From assembly GCA_037179385.1 (NCBI GenBank), contig CM074180.1, positions 28,625,455 through 28,689,454 on the forward strand: DNA of 64,000 nt, read 5' to 3'. Every line of letters begins with the position of its first letter. Position 1 is the stretch's first letter. The notes under the pieces are model-generated. The model ran no database searches and was not told where the DNA came from. It saw nothing but the letters and a program-made list of their open reading frames with translations. Position numbers and translations under genes: made by a program. This DNA is from Holothuria scabra (Eukaryota; Echinodermata; Holothuroidea; Aspidochirotida; Holothuriidae). This document shows, piece after piece, positions 37,551-49,661 of this stretch.

Positions 37551-37660
37551 GCCTGCGTAGCAGGCTGTACGGCATATTCCTTGTTCAGTCATATCCCCGA
37601 TGGTGTTGGAAACTGAGGAGCTGACAAAATAGAGTCTGTTCCGCATAGCAGGGTAGAAGA
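37551..37660 (+). repeat. Short dispersed repeat H, copy 1
   Basis: GTAGCAGGCTGTACGGCATA, TTCCTTGTTCAGTCATATCC and GTTGGAAACTGAGGAGCTGA match 55264-55375 in the same orientation. No clear termini. Confidence 0.7.
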
Positions 37661-37709
37661 GCTCGTAAGGAGGCATGCAAGAACGTTTAATGGAAAATGC
37701 AGACACACC

Positions 37710-37948
37710 AAATTGGGTTAGTGCAGTAGACTATCCTATTTTATGAACGGTCCTTGGGAGTCATGTGACTATTTTTCTCTCTCAATTGTGACTATTTAAG
37801 AGATAGTCACTGCTTGATCTACCGTGGATTGCAATATTTAAGTCCTGAAATGTAACAAAAGATACTTAGAAGAATAATGAGAGAGAATTTGTGAGATTTA
37901 GCAGTCGTTTCGAAATAATTCTGAGACAACTGCTTATGTCCTTCAAAG
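37710..37948 (-). repeat. Family B MITE, copy 6 (degraded)
   Basis: A worn copy in reverse orientation: GTGCAGTAGACTATCCTATT, GGGAGTCATGTGACTATT, TAATGAGAGAGAATTTGTGA and GAGACAACTGCTTATGTCC match the family. The terminal TTAA is lost. Confidence 0.7.
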
Positions 37949-38469
37949 GAAATATCTCGAGTTTTTCGTTCGGTCTAATCCGAGGTAGTACTTCCATGGT
38001 CTGATTTGCATTGATATATAAACTTTGAAGCAATAATTTACACGGGACTCATTTGACGTTGCCTTATGTCACGCTCCTTACAGCCTGAGAAATCCAAAGC
38101 ACATTAGCAGACAGTTTAATAGTGTTAAGAATTATGTGAACTAAGAATATAAACAATAGAGTTGCGACGTCATAATGATGAACTATTTTCCCAGTTCCCG
38201 TAGATACTTGTGATATTTGACAATGGTGAAAGTTTGCTATATCTGTCCTGTGGAGTGCTTTCACTGACGTTACAGACCCCCACCCCCCTTTTTGACAGGC
38301 AAAATTTTGTGTAGTGTAGCTAGCTATGGGAAGCAGCTGACGACCCACTTTTGACCGGTGCACTAAAACAGCGTTGATTTTTGCCGGGAAGTGGGCGTGA
38401 TTAACCAATTGTGAAGTCACGCGAAAGCACTCTATATGGCACAAAAGGAACAGGATCACGTACTTCCTA

Positions 38470-38727
38470 TACACGAATCCGGACAGCAAGTGATGGTCTG
38501 ATTTCAGTCAGCCATAAGTGGGGTCCATCACCTTTAAATCTTTCGATTTCCTTGCTTACCTCTATCATGGATGGTTGTACACTAATTTGTATCTTAAGTT
38601 CTCCAAGTTCACTAAATATAAGGGTTTGAAATTCATGTAAACAATAAATAAAAACGGTTTTAGGTTGATGGACCCCACTAATGGCGGCCTACAGTCACTA
38701 AAACCAAGCTCTAATCGGATTCGTGTA
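38470..38727 (+). repeat. TA-flanked MITE, copy 4 (first of a tandem pair)
   Basis: The element starts TACACGAATCCGGACAGC and ends ATCGGATTCGTGTA. Both ends carry the same G-to-C / C-to-G change relative to other copies (CACG and CGTG), so the termini are still perfectly complementary. The next copy starts at the very next base. Confidence 0.88.
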
Positions 38728-38986
38728 TAGACGAATCCAGACAGATTGTGATGGTCTGATTTTAGTAGGCCATTACTGGGGTCCATCACCTTTAATCTTT
38801 AAATTTCCTCTCTTACCTGTTCCATTGATGGTTGTACTCTAAAGTGTATCTTTATTTTCTCAACTTCACTGAATATGAGGATTTGAAATTCACGAAGACA
38901 ATAAATGAAGATGATTAAAGGCCGATGCACCCCACTAATGGCTGCCTACAGTCACTAGAAACAAGCGCTAATCGGATTCGTCTGTA
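38728..38986 (+). repeat. TA-flanked MITE, copy 5 (second of a tandem pair)
   Basis: The element starts TAGACGAATCCAGACAG directly after copy 4, in the same orientation, and ends AATCGGATTCGTCTGTA. The interior matches the family but differs from copy 4 at many sites, so this is not a recent duplication of it. Confidence 0.86.
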
Positions 38987-41469
38987 CATGGACAGAGCCT
39001 ACTGCACGGTAGATTGTCGCTACCATAATGTATAAGTATAGGCGTAGGAAGATGACTGTCAGTTGTGGTTGTGAGTGTGGGTGTAAGTTTGACTTGCTCA
39101 AGTAGTTCAAATCAACAGATTTTGCAAGAAACTTGAAGCATTTTCGTAATAATGCAAGGATGGTCAAAATCCCTACACATTTTCAGGAATATGATATTGT
39201 TCCCCATTCAAGTTTAACCTTTGTTTAAAATATTACAGAGTCGTGGTCAAATCATACAAATTATAGCTTCACGGCGGCCATCTTGGTGCGCCTTTTTTGC
39301 ACGAGGCGGAGGAGACAATCTACGCATACGACGTAAGCGTTACATGCTCTGTCCGTGTATAGGGCTTATGCACCTATGTCACTGCGTTGCGCATCTCTGT
39401 GTTTTTCCATCCAGGCGTCCGTTTTACAACAATTGTTACTAAGGTGTTGTTGTGAGCGCGTTTCGGTAACACTACAACCGTACCTGAGTGACGACTACCT
39501 TTAATCTTTTCCATCCAGTGGATTGCGCGAATGTCACGTGCATAATGGATATATAACGCGCACATAAAGTGACTGCAGGGAGTCATGCTACTGGTGCGCA
39601 AACAAGTTGTTGGCTACCAAACCTGCATATGTAGACGAATTCAACATGTACATAATGATAAGAATTTGCTGCAGTCCGTTAACCTTAATTTTAGTAATTG
39701 TTTTGATCACCAAGGCCATAATAAGCAGATTAATTTCAAGTTTAAAAATACAACAATTCATGGTACAGGTAGAATAAGTAAAAGAGAAGTTGGACCCCAC
39801 ACACCTCTTTCACCATCACTTGGTAACCAGATTCGTATTAAGTTGCGGTGTGCAAACCACACAACGTATCACGTGTCACTACAACAAGCATGTCCCGTAA
39901 AAGCTCATGTTACTTATTATCCTATCACATCGCATAACTGAGTTTCTTTTCAAGGGCCTAGCCAGGAATACCTGGATTTTGATAAAAACCAAAACTTACA
40001 AGATAAAAAAAAACAGAAGGAAAAACGAACACAACATGGATTGTTTTCATTACATGACATGGACTGTTTTCATTTGAGTGGAGGCATCTTAATATAAATA
40101 CTTTATTATGTAGAAGTACTTTCCTCCGTAGGTAACAGTAAAATTTGTTGGTTGTCCGATGAACGTTGTAGATTCTGCTTCTTTTCGACTTTGCAGTAAA
40201 GATGGGGGAAAAATCGTAGTACGTGTCGCTATATGTAGGTTTTGTTCATGACAATATTTATCTAAGGTTATGAAGTTATTCGTACACTATTGACGTCTTC
40301 ATTCTGCTTTCCTTCACTTTTTCTTCATTTTGTGGTTTAAAGAGAATATGTATTTAGAATATATGAGTTACTGCTTGAATTTAATTTTATAACAAAAAAG
40401 GCATACTATTATTTTGTAACTTAAAATGATCAAACACAATGTATTCAGAAAATAAAATATTTAAGTGAATGATTAAAAATGTGCTTGCTCTGTTCATGTG
40501 ATACAGTTTTGTCCGGGTTCTGCAACTGTCCAACCCAATTCTGATTCAATTCTTATTTCAGTAACCACGATCCCGGGCCGATTCAATTGCAGTATCTCAA
40601 TATGAACTAGGCTTTCCCGCTTCCGTCGACCCCAATTTTTACATAAGACTTTACACATGACCATCTTCATTGGTAGAGTCGATTCACATAGAATCAAAGT
40701 CCGATTCTGGGACCTTTCCTTCTGGGCCAACCTCGAATGCTACTGCAATGATTTCTGGAACTAAATACATGAAAATGTTGCTTCTAACAAAATTGATCCA
40801 ATTGGATTTAAAAATGTGGAATGTTTAAACAAAGTAAGATGATAAGAATGATAGAAATCAGTGTAAACATGAATTGACAAGGCAGGGCGCTGTCGAAGAA
40901 CAACACACCGCGTTTGTTACATGAGGTTTAACGACACACCAACACGAATGTGTTACAAAGTGTCAGCTAGTGTTTAGGTTGAACACCGTTTTGAAGACGA
41001 TGCAAGTATACGTTCGCGTTTTCAAGTACAATTCAGACACGGTGCAAGCCCTCCCCCCTTTTGTCGTCTTTTGCGACATGCGATAAATACCGTAGGCATA
41101 TTCTTCAACCCCACCCCTCATGAGGGGACACCGAGACCGTGGTATGGGAACTAACGGAAAACGCTCAGTGTGTCGCAAGACTGTTTCACAGCTTTATGAC
41201 ACAATTCAAGGTGACATTCTAGCAAAAGGTGTTTAATAAATGTTTTTTATCGTCATGCACCCACCAATCATTCATACATACATGTACTTAATTTTAGTCC
41301 ATTTCGTCAGCCCAGAATTCACCATTCTAAAGCACTCCAGACATACTGGGCCTCAAATTCAGTCTCACATTCGGATTGTAAATGTGAGTCTAAATGTAGA
41401 GATTTGAAGCTAGCTCACGATTCGTCCTCACATTCTGAAGCTCTATGACAGAGGATTCGACCTCACATT
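38987..41469. other. No gene recognised; one 118-codon frame
   Basis: The frame at 39585-39941 (+) is basic and polar, with no motif I know and an overlapping reverse frame. Around 41350-41470, ACATTCGGATTGTAAATGTG and CCTCACATTC occur repeatedly, suggesting a worn local repeat. Confidence 0.45.
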
Positions 41470-41887
41470 CGCATATAGTCTTGGTTAAGACGTTATTACA
41501 CCTTTCCTACCAGAACTCATATGGAGGGCGGGCTTTAAATTGACTGTTTTGCAGATACGTTATTATGAGGCGCCGTATGTGACAAAATTATGTGCCAAAT
41601 ATATTGATTATACATCTAAATATATATAGGTTATACCCAGATATATATAACTTACTCTCAAACTTCATATAAATAGGTTTTGCATAATATATATATAATA
41701 GTCGTACACCATATATATCCTAACAAGCTATATATATGTGTCACGGTAAACATTGTATTAATAGACAATGTCCTGTATAGTTTTCCGTAATTTTGTCACT
41801 CTTTTTGTCACTCCTTTTGTCACATCGGGGAGAGTAGATATATATAGATTACTAACACGCGAACAGCACGCGAGTAGGAGGTGCTTA
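41470..41887 (+). repeat. AT-rich dispersed repeat, copy 1 (inverted partner at 54.1 kb)
   Basis: GGCGCCGTATGTGACAAAAT, repeated ATATATAT stretches, GACAATGTCCTGTATAGTTT, three TTTTTGTCAC-type repeats and ACAGCACGCGAGTAGGAGG all recur in reverse at 54131-54570, at about 90 percent identity by eye. GTGACAAAATTA near 41579 and TAATTTTGTCAC near 41791 are inverted within the copy. Confidence 0.88.
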
Positions 41888-43909
41888 GTTACATACTGTA
41901 TACGAGGGAGGACCACCCAAAAGTGTTCCTTTCTACATGGACACATTGAGACCTTGAGACCTTGATAAGATTTATCACCACTAATTTGATCAGTTCCGTT
42001 GTCAGGTACATAAAAATACGGAGGTTGTATTATCTTATACTACGAAACCAGTTACCTTGATGTTAAGCTAGGAAGGAAAAGCGTTTTATATCTGAAACGG
42101 ATAGTCTCTTTTGAAGAGGCAAATATCACCTTTTAGCTTTTTGGTACAGTTGAGGGACAGCAGATACTTTCAGTACTTCATTAGGTTGGTAAACCTTTGA
42201 CTAGACATGTTTCTGCTCTTGTTTTTAATTTTGAGCCTCATATAGGTAGTTGGACTTTTTAAGTTGTCCCGGTCTTAATCAAGCAGAACCGATGTATTAG
42301 AGAGCATCGATTAGAGCATAGAGGTATTTATCATTGTAAACTTCATTAAATGTTACCAAGTCACCGTTGCTTGAATGAAAATAGGCGGTGGCATTATCTG
42401 CATAGGCGGGGGAAGCCACCGGGGGCAGTGGAGGCTGGCCCCCAAATAGTTTCTATGAGATTTTGGGGAATGCCCCCCCCCCAAAAAAAAAAAAAAAAAA
42501 ACTGAATGTCTCAAAAATAAATTTTTCAAAAACGCTGTAGATCTATCTGGGAATTAACACGTTTAAAGTTAAGAATCATTTTGTGTTAGCAAGATTTCGA
42601 CCACATTCTCTCATGATTAAGTGAGTCTAATATGTCCAATTTTGCACTTGCCGCATATACAGACCATCCAAAGGAAAGTACGTATATTTTGGGTCGTGTT
42701 TCATAAAACACATGTACATCCATCTCGTGTAGGTACCTGTACACCTACAGCTGACAAACTCTAACGTTAAGTTTCCAGATGTCGAAACGTAGCAATAGCT
42801 CAATTTTGGATTATATCGTTAAAAAGAAAGGTGTAGATTTACATTTTTGCAAAGTTTAAGTAGGTGTGCAATAACGTTTCCTTTTCTAAAGTTAAAAAAT
42901 CTTAACGTTAGTCTGGAACTTACGTTAATAGGTCGAACTCCAGAGACGTACTGACCGGGGGGCTGTGGGGGTGTCACCCCTACCGCAATAATTTTGCTCT
43001 TCGGGAAACCAAGGTGGTCTGTCTGCAAATTGGCAAACCCGGGACACCCGGGAAATGAATATGCTGACTCAAAGAAAGAGATGCATACAGTACAACAAAG
43101 TAATTAAAATTTAAGTTGCTTTTATTACATTTCGGCTATTCATTGGCTCAATTATTTACTCTTCAGAATGCAAAAGTTGCAAAGCTTCCGAGAGCTTGCC
43201 CCCCCCCCCGACCCCCACATTCACGATAACATGTAGGAGGGTTTACTTTCGACCTTCAAACTGTTAAAACAAAACCTTTTTCAAGCTATCTATTACAAAT
43301 TATCTTTCTTCTTCTCAAATCAGGGCTTTTCAAACATACTGAACGAGGGGCATGTCACCAGTCCCCTTATTGGACCCAATGACAAACATTTGCCCCAGTG
43401 ATAATGCCCCTTTTAGGATTATTAGTTGCTTCCATTAAGTTCCCTAAAAAGCCTTATATGCCAGAGCTTCCGGGCCCTGTTGCGGGATTTTAAAAATAAC
43501 TCCCTGTTGACAAAATGCCCCGAAACACTTTGGATCTCTTAAAATGCCCTGTCTCAAATTATCAATCACATGTTCACATTTGAATAGCTCCAAAATTTTG
43601 GCCTTGCCCCCTAAAATTATTGTTAAGTATGTTTCTCCTTAATCAAATTCCATAGTACTTCCCGATTCCATTCTCGTCCCTTAGCTCACCCCACTCCTGA
43701 ATAAAATTTATAGTTTAGAATTCTTAATTTTAATATGGTTTTCGACCATTTTGGAGCCTTTCGCTGAGCTTCCGGGTGCTTCGCCCCCTTAACCTCTACT
43801 GGGGCTTAGGCCCTGGACTCCACCAGGGGTCCTTGAGCGGGACCCTGGAGTTTTGCGCTCGCCCAAAACCGGTCGGCTGCCGAAAACGGCCCCCAATAGA
43901 AAACATCTT
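41888..43909. other. No gene seen; repeat debris
   Basis: G- and C-rich tracts with CCCCC-AAAAA runs (42410-42500, 42950-42990, 43195-43220) resemble the edges of hAT-like elements, but no paired termini were found. Confidence 0.45.
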
Positions 43910-44600
43910 ATGATCTGATACTACCTATATGCAGTCCCTTGTTTCAATTTTGAATTTTTATGCGTTCTTAACGGATATCTTGTACCGGTAATTAGACAAA
44001 GCATCTTTGTGCTGTGGAGTGGGATTAAAAACCGCAGATACTTCGAAGTACTGCTCTGTTAGGTTTTTAAAACCTTTTGTTTCTGCTTTTTAAGCAGCTC
44101 CCCTAATTTTTAAAGGGGTGAATGCCGTACTTTCTCCCTCCTCTATCCTCCCCGTCAGGAAATTTGGCAATGTCCTCCCTGTTGCCAGTTTTTCGGCTTT
44201 CTCTGGTTTCTTCTGTTGTTCTGGGACGCGCCTTCTTCGCATCTCAAAACCTTCATGAGCATTGTCTCCGCTCGGGAGAACACTCCAGTCCAAAGGGCTT
44301 GGAAACCCTTCCAAGCCCAAGGAAAATTTTGAAAAATCAGACTCTCAGACCGCCGAAAATGGCATTTCTCATGGCTTAAGCCCCGGTCACTCTACAGCAA
44401 TATCGGATCAGATTTTGCTCCGATTTTTGTGAGTTTTACTTACATCTCCCCCATATTTGCAACCCTGGGTAATATGATCTGTATCGCAGAACTACGAAAA
44501 TTTAAGTTATAACAATTACGCCGTGACGTCACATCCGCAGACAACATTTATCTGATACGACGCGTAGTCCGACAAAAGCTGTTTGTAAATGTGACGTCAC
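43910..44600 (+). repeat. Dispersed repeat F, copy 2 (empty site)
   Basis: This is the partner of 19675-20530. GCAGATACTTCGAAGTACTG spans the point where copy 1 has the MITE C insertion. The right part has TGATCTGTATCGCAGAACTA, GCCGTGACGTCACATCC and CGCGTAGTCCGACAAAAGC. Open frames in both directions at 44090-44380 are not recognisable proteins. Confidence 0.8.
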
Positions 44601-45279
44601 TTGAAATAAAATCTTTGCCAGGAGTCTGTAAGTTTATGTATATGGGGCGCCATCATCAGTTGGTGTGGAGCGTTAGCGTTAGCGTCGGGGAACACTGGCC
44701 ACCCCGTCGGGGAAGGTCGGCGATTTCGTCGGGGAGGCCAAAAAATTAAAAATAAAATAATAAAAAAAAACCCACAATGACTGGATTTACTGGATGCGCG
44801 ACCTAGAACATATTTTTTGTTTTGTAACGCTATTTTAATACATATCGGAATCGATTTAAAATCACTTCTTAACTCGGTTAAACCTCATTCTATGTACCTT
44901 GTCCTATCTCTTTTGCGGGAGGGGGGGGGGGCTAAACATGAAAAACGTAAAAGACTGAAGTAACTCGATGGATGACCATGATTTTTTTTTCTTTTTGAAC
45001 TATTTTTTCTTTTGTAACGTTATTTTAATGCATATCTGAATCGGTTTTAATCACTTCTTACTAGCTCTTCTATCCCTCATCCCATCTTCAATCCGTGCGC
45101 TCAAGTTCATGCCTCCGTCGGGACGGGCTACCCACCCCCTGTTGTTGAGAAAATACAATTTCGTCGGGGAACCTTCATCTACAGACCTACGATAAAAGAT
45201 GTGGGTCTGAAGTCACTCGGACGACCATCTTGATCTTGTTTTCTAGAAGACCATATTCTTCAAGGAAACTCACAATTCC

Positions 45280-46205
45280 GAATTCTCCTCACAAAAACGG
45301 ACGAGAGGTACTTCATGTGCGTGCACTACCCAATGGTCTGCCATCTGGCCTGCCCGGACAGGAGAATTCTCACGAAGGTAATGAATATCGGCCATGCCGT
45401 TTTCAGCTACACATAATGATTAACAGTGGTGTGAGAAAATCTCCTCGTAAGTCTGACTGAGAATTTATTTGAAGGCACCTTGTAACGTGACATATTTTCA
45501 AATAAGTTGGGAGTAAAAGCATTCATAGTCTGGAGTTCAGGCAGTCACGTTAAAAAATTCATCTATTTAGTTGACCTTGCAATTGAATTCAACGAAGATT
45601 GTTAATACAGTCAAAAACATTATGGTATGTTCTCAATGCCGTTGCATAGTCCCCCCCCCCCCCGAAAAGAAACCAGAGCATTACATCTAACTGTAGCAGT
45701 AACTTTTATCTGGTACTTTTCTGATCATTAGCGAGTTGGGGTTCTTTCTCTATTAAAGTGAAACTTTCATTTTGAAGGAAAGCTCAAAATAACGACTTCA
45801 TTTCTAGTTACAAGTCTGGGAAATGCCATTCCGGCTATCTTAGGGGTTAGGTTTTTTTAACAATTTTCTCCGCGCTTCTTGATGGTGGCTCTCCGCATAG
45901 ATAGTGTTTTAGTCGAACAGATAACTGAACAGAGCAACGCGTTTTTGTAAATTATTCTTTGTTTTGGGGCAGTATTATGAAGTGAAAATAATTTTATTGC
46001 GAAAGAAGTCTGAAAAAAGGGACTTCTTTAGTTCTAGTTACGAGCCCAGGAAATGCCATTTTCTGCTGCCCGGGTGTTCTCAATTTTTAAAAATATTCTG
46101 TGCGCTCGACTTAGATAATCTTTCGGGTAGGATGACATTTTTCCGGACAAAAAAGAATTCTGCCCCCTCCCAAACTGACACGCTCCCGTACGCCTATGAC
46201 AATAA
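45280..46205. mobile_element. Family E element, partial copy
   Basis: Segments matching the 57.6-58.4 kb copy appear in the same order: CTGCCATCTGGCCTGCCCGG, AGTTCAGGCAGTCACG, ACTTTTATCTGGTACTTTTC, GAAATGCCATT and CCCAAACTGACACG. The segment ends at CCCGTACGCCTATG (46205), the complement of the terminus at 51257. The other end is unclear. Confidence 0.55.
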
Positions 46206-47239
46206 GTAAAATATAAAACTTCAAATATATGCGAGGCCAATTTTTTTCCTCTGGCGAATGCTCCAATATGGTCCGAGGGCATAAATCTGCATGATGATAT
46301 TCAGTAGCCTCAACAAAACTACAGGTCACCCCTACTTGATTTTCCTCATGAGAACGTCAGATTCCTCCATAAACCCCCAAACTGTCATAAAATTACAATT
46401 TTTCTCCAATATTAGCCTTAGATTGTTAAAAGTGACAAAATTTTCCAATTTCGATTGATACTCCGTACAATAAATAACCAAAGCCAACTGTGTTAATCAC
46501 CCGGCATACTACCTAATTTTGCTCCTGAAAGACATATCACTTAATAAAAGAAACCAAACTTTTCATAATAACCTTACCAAAAAACAAATTTTCTTTTATT
46601 AAAGTCCAAAGTTTCTCCATTATAATAAGCTCTTAATTTTCAAAGATTCGTTTAAAAAAGGGAAAACTATCCGGGCAAACTTTTAGTCTCGTCTCGAAGC
46701 CTTAGTTCGTAGGTCTTGTGCGATTCAATGCGTAAGCCCAAAAGAATTTCAGCTGTGGCCCATATAACGTTTTTGATTTTCCCTTATAAAGGACGGGTTC
46801 TTCAATAAACACCCCAAAATTTTTATAGTACCAACAAAAGCCAAATTTCTTTCAAAAATTTTAATTTTTACTTCAAATAAACTCCAGATTTTTAAGTATT
46901 TGTTTAAAAGAAAGCCCAAAATTTCGGCGCGCTCCGCGCGCCTCAAATTCTGCCAAGTCACGTTCCACCGGGACATAACATCGCCTTTGTCAGGCCTTGA
47001 AATTCTGGCCCCCCTGTCGGGCAAATCCTGGCGCCACCCCTGACCGGTAGGCCTACTGTATGGAATGGAGCTCGGGAAAACTTTTCTCAAATCGTTGTTA
47101 TCGTTTTCACTTTCCTTGAAAATTTTACTTTTAATATAGCTTTTTCTGTTGTTTCTGGAAAAAATTTGAATGTATTCAAATAATTCGCTATTCGGGTATT
47201 GTGTTGCACAAGATTTAAAACAGGTTGAAGATGATGATT

Positions 47240-47480
47240 GCTTCTTTTAAAAGAAATGCATCTCAAGTCTGTCGCGACAATTTATCTCTTCAATTTTTTT
47301 CGTACATATGGTACCATGACTGGAATCCTTTTCTGTTTTTCGGACAAATGTTTGGAACAATTCGGATATTCGACCATTTCGGACATCGTGTTGTGAAAGA
47401 CTGTGAAGTAAAGCTCACGAGTAATGGCTCTTTGCGCTGCCCGAATGTGTAGCAACGAACTTTCGTAATCTTGTTGATTT
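47240..47480 (+). repeat. Dispersed repeat related to family E
   Basis: TTTTTCGGACAAATGTTTGG, ATATTCGACCATTTCGGACA, TCGTGTTGTGA and GCGCTGCCCGAATGTGTAG parallel 52760-52890 base for base over about 150 bp. It has no clear ends. Confidence 0.6.
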
Positions 47481-47571
47481 TTATGAAAAAATTACCACGA
47501 CTGTGATGCTTTTTTGTTTTTCGGGCACATTCTCTTAAAATTTGGGCACAATTGGGTTAGGATAGGTTGGG

Positions 47572-47662
47572 TTAGATGGAATTTTACTGCCCAGTTTCTA
47601 AGGATTTGGTTCAAGTCGCCCCGGCCACGGCTTCTTTTCCAGTTGTGGCTCACGCTTGGGTT
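47572..47662 (-). repeat. tRNA-derived SINE, copy 3 (3' part only)
   Basis: GCCCAGTTTCTAAGG, TTGGTTCAAGTCG, CCCGGCCACGGC and CCAGTTGTGGCTCAC match the tail half of copy 1. The tRNA-like head is absent, replaced by a T/A run from 47660. 5' truncation is typical of retroposons. Confidence 0.8.
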
Positions 47663-48609
47663 TTTTTTTTATTTAAAAAAAAAAAAACCCATGCCAATTT
47701 TTGTTTATCAATTGGCTGTCGGAATTTTTCCCAAATTTCTGCCCGCATTTTTTTCCACGTTCCTGCTCGAATTTTTGTTCTTGCGAATATTTGGGGGAGG
47801 GCAGTCTGCCTCCATAGATCCCGCTTGTTACCCCTATGGTAGTACATTAGATTAATAATAATTGACCTTTATCTCTCTAAAATGCCGAAAAGTTTATGCA
47901 CCACAAATCACAGGCGTACGGAAGACATTTCACAAGTGGGCAGAGTGTGCTTGCTCTGAAAATTTTGCAAATTGAACTGATTTTCCCTTTTTACCACGAT
48001 AGCACCCAGGCCGTATGAATGAGTCCTCCCCAACAGAAACTATGGAGAAAGACATTTAAACCACAAGTTAAAACGACGAAAGAACAAGGTGAAGCAGAAG
48101 CTGGTTTGGGTCCAATTGTGTGCGATGAGCATTTCTCTAACCGTATGACTTCTATTTCATATTCAACAATATGAGTTGTTCAACTAATAAGGATTTTACC
48201 ATGTTGGCAAGCGCTGCTTTCCGCCGCACTGTCCTCTTGCCCTGTTACCCTGAAAAATACAACTGTCAGTGTCCTGAAATTAAGCATTTTCCCTGCTCTG
48301 TGAAGGCTGCAGCCCCTACACGCCATGCCTCGTATGCCAATGCACCAACTTCACATGTATATATTTCACCATTAAAAAACAAAAATGATTCACAATATGA
48401 GAAGGGCACGGCCTCTCACACCTCTCTCGCGCAACTGCGGTCTGTCATGATGCTCCCTCGCCAAAACTTTCACTTCGCCCCATTGAAAAGTTCCTGGTTA
48501 TGTGCATGGCGCCCTGGTCCATGGTTACAAAGTATCATGCCCCAACCAGTCTCCCAAATGCACACCCTTTGCCATGCCCATCATTTTGGACTTTTGGTAA
48601 GGTCAGAAC

Positions 48610-48781
48610 CAGCGGCGTATCTAGACCTTTTTTCTGGGGAGGGGGACAAAAGGCACCCTTTTCGATTTTCAAGTGTTAACAACACTATACAAGGGACATA
48701 GTTTGCAAACTGTGACTAACAGGTGTCACAAGTGGCAATTTTCCAAATTTTTCATTTTTCGTGGCCAGGGTAACGCCACTG
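48610..48781. mobile_element. hAT-like MITE with near-perfect 8-bp target duplication
   Basis: The left end is CAGCGGCGTATCTAG and the right end is the complement of CAGTGGCGTTACC. Flanking 8-mers are GTCAGAAC (48602-48609) and GTCAGTAC (48782-48789), 7 of 8 identical. Length is 172 bp. The element supplies the last third of an open frame running from 48171 to 48701, which argues that frame is not a gene. Confidence 0.82.
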
Positions 48782-49079
48782 GTCAGTACTCTAAACTCTG
48801 ACGACTCTTTGCTCTTTTTTGGCCTACCAGGAGTTTTGGAAACTCCCATGGCCACTCGAGACGGTAGGGGTGGCCATCCTGAACGTCTTCAATTTCTGGT
48901 ATCTGTGCATGTGCATTTGGCAATGATGCAAGAAGATGATTCTTCTTCTTTCAGTTGCAGGACAAACGGTTGGAAGGGTATCCCGTGCTGTTACTATGGA
49001 GTTGCTGTTACCGTAGTTTTTTTTTTTTTTTATAAATTATTAGGAGACGTCCCCTCAGTCGTCGAGTTTCAAGACTATC

Positions 49080-49392
49080 CCATATAGATTTTTGATCATG
49101 TCAGATATGCTGGACTGTACAATCTAGTTGTTAAAGTTAAATCTGGCTGTTTTTCATGAGTATCTCCCTATCAGATTGGGTGTAAGGGTACCAAACAACA
49201 TTACAGTAATCTAGAATAGACCGGACACTGAAGAGCAAATTAGGCCGTTTCTTTGGTTGACTTGTCGCAATAAGTAAGATTTCTTCTCAGTATGCCCAAA
49301 GTCAGATTTGCTTTAGCTGCTATTGTATTAATGTGGCCTTTTCAGCACATGTTTGAAGAGAGTTCTACACCTAAATGAATCTTATATGGCCA
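49080..49392 (-). pseudogene. Non-LTR retrotransposon reverse transcriptase relic (C-terminal region)
   Basis: On the minus strand, frames with stops and shifts read HLGVELSSN, then KGHINTIAAKANLTLGILRR, NLTYCDKSTKE and, after a shift, DYCNVVWYPYTQSD. The order YLGV-x-(I/L)-S, HI-x-x-I-x-x-KAN-x-x-LG-(F/I)-LRRNL, then (E/D)YC-x-VW-x-P is the conserved tail of reverse transcriptases of CR1/L2/jockey-like LINEs. Only about 100 codons survive. Orientation is opposite to the ORF1 relic at 50.1 kb, so they are separate insertions or a rearranged one. Confidence 0.82.
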
Positions 49393-49661
49393 AGAAGCGC
49401 CATCAGGGGCAAGGTTTGTACTGGGACATAATTTAAATTTTGTCACCTCTCCTTAAGGCCATCCAGTATGAAGTGAAAAGTTAAACACCACTTATACACC
49501 ATTGGAAGATCTAACTACATAACACTGGCTTTTTTGTAGAAGAAAAAAACACTTTTAAGTTCAACTTTTAAAGAACACCTTGAAGACAGACGCCCTGTGA
49601 GTTACATCCTATCAAGCCCAAGCTTTCTTATGGAGATAACAGTGTACTTTCAGTGGGTAAA

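Larger units (their letters stand above)
46206..48609. other. No gene recognised; includes a 176-codon frame
   Basis: The longest frame in the window (48171-48701, +) has a Cys/His/Pro-rich composition, no known motif, and ends inside the hAT-like MITE at 48610. Before the MITE it would stop being supported. GGCGCGCTCCGCGCGCC at about 46926 is a strong palindrome of unknown role. Confidence 0.45.

Noticed and set aside
38064..38489. 141-codon minus-strand frame as a gene
   Set aside because: It overlaps the start of a TA-flanked MITE at 38470, has no known motif, and similar-length frames are expected by chance at this composition.
39585..39941. 118-codon frame as a conserved protein
   Set aside because: No motif recognised, an overlapping reverse frame of 70 codons, and no splice or start context that stands out.
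41590..41750. Origin of replication or CRISPR-like array in the ATATATAT-rich segment
   Set aside because: The repeats are irregular simple AT repeats within a dispersed element, and the window is animal DNA with no associated genes.
48171..48701. Longest open frame (176 codons) as a gene
   Set aside because: Its last third lies within a hAT-like MITE with near-perfect target duplication, it has no recognisable motif, and no splice or promoter support was seen.
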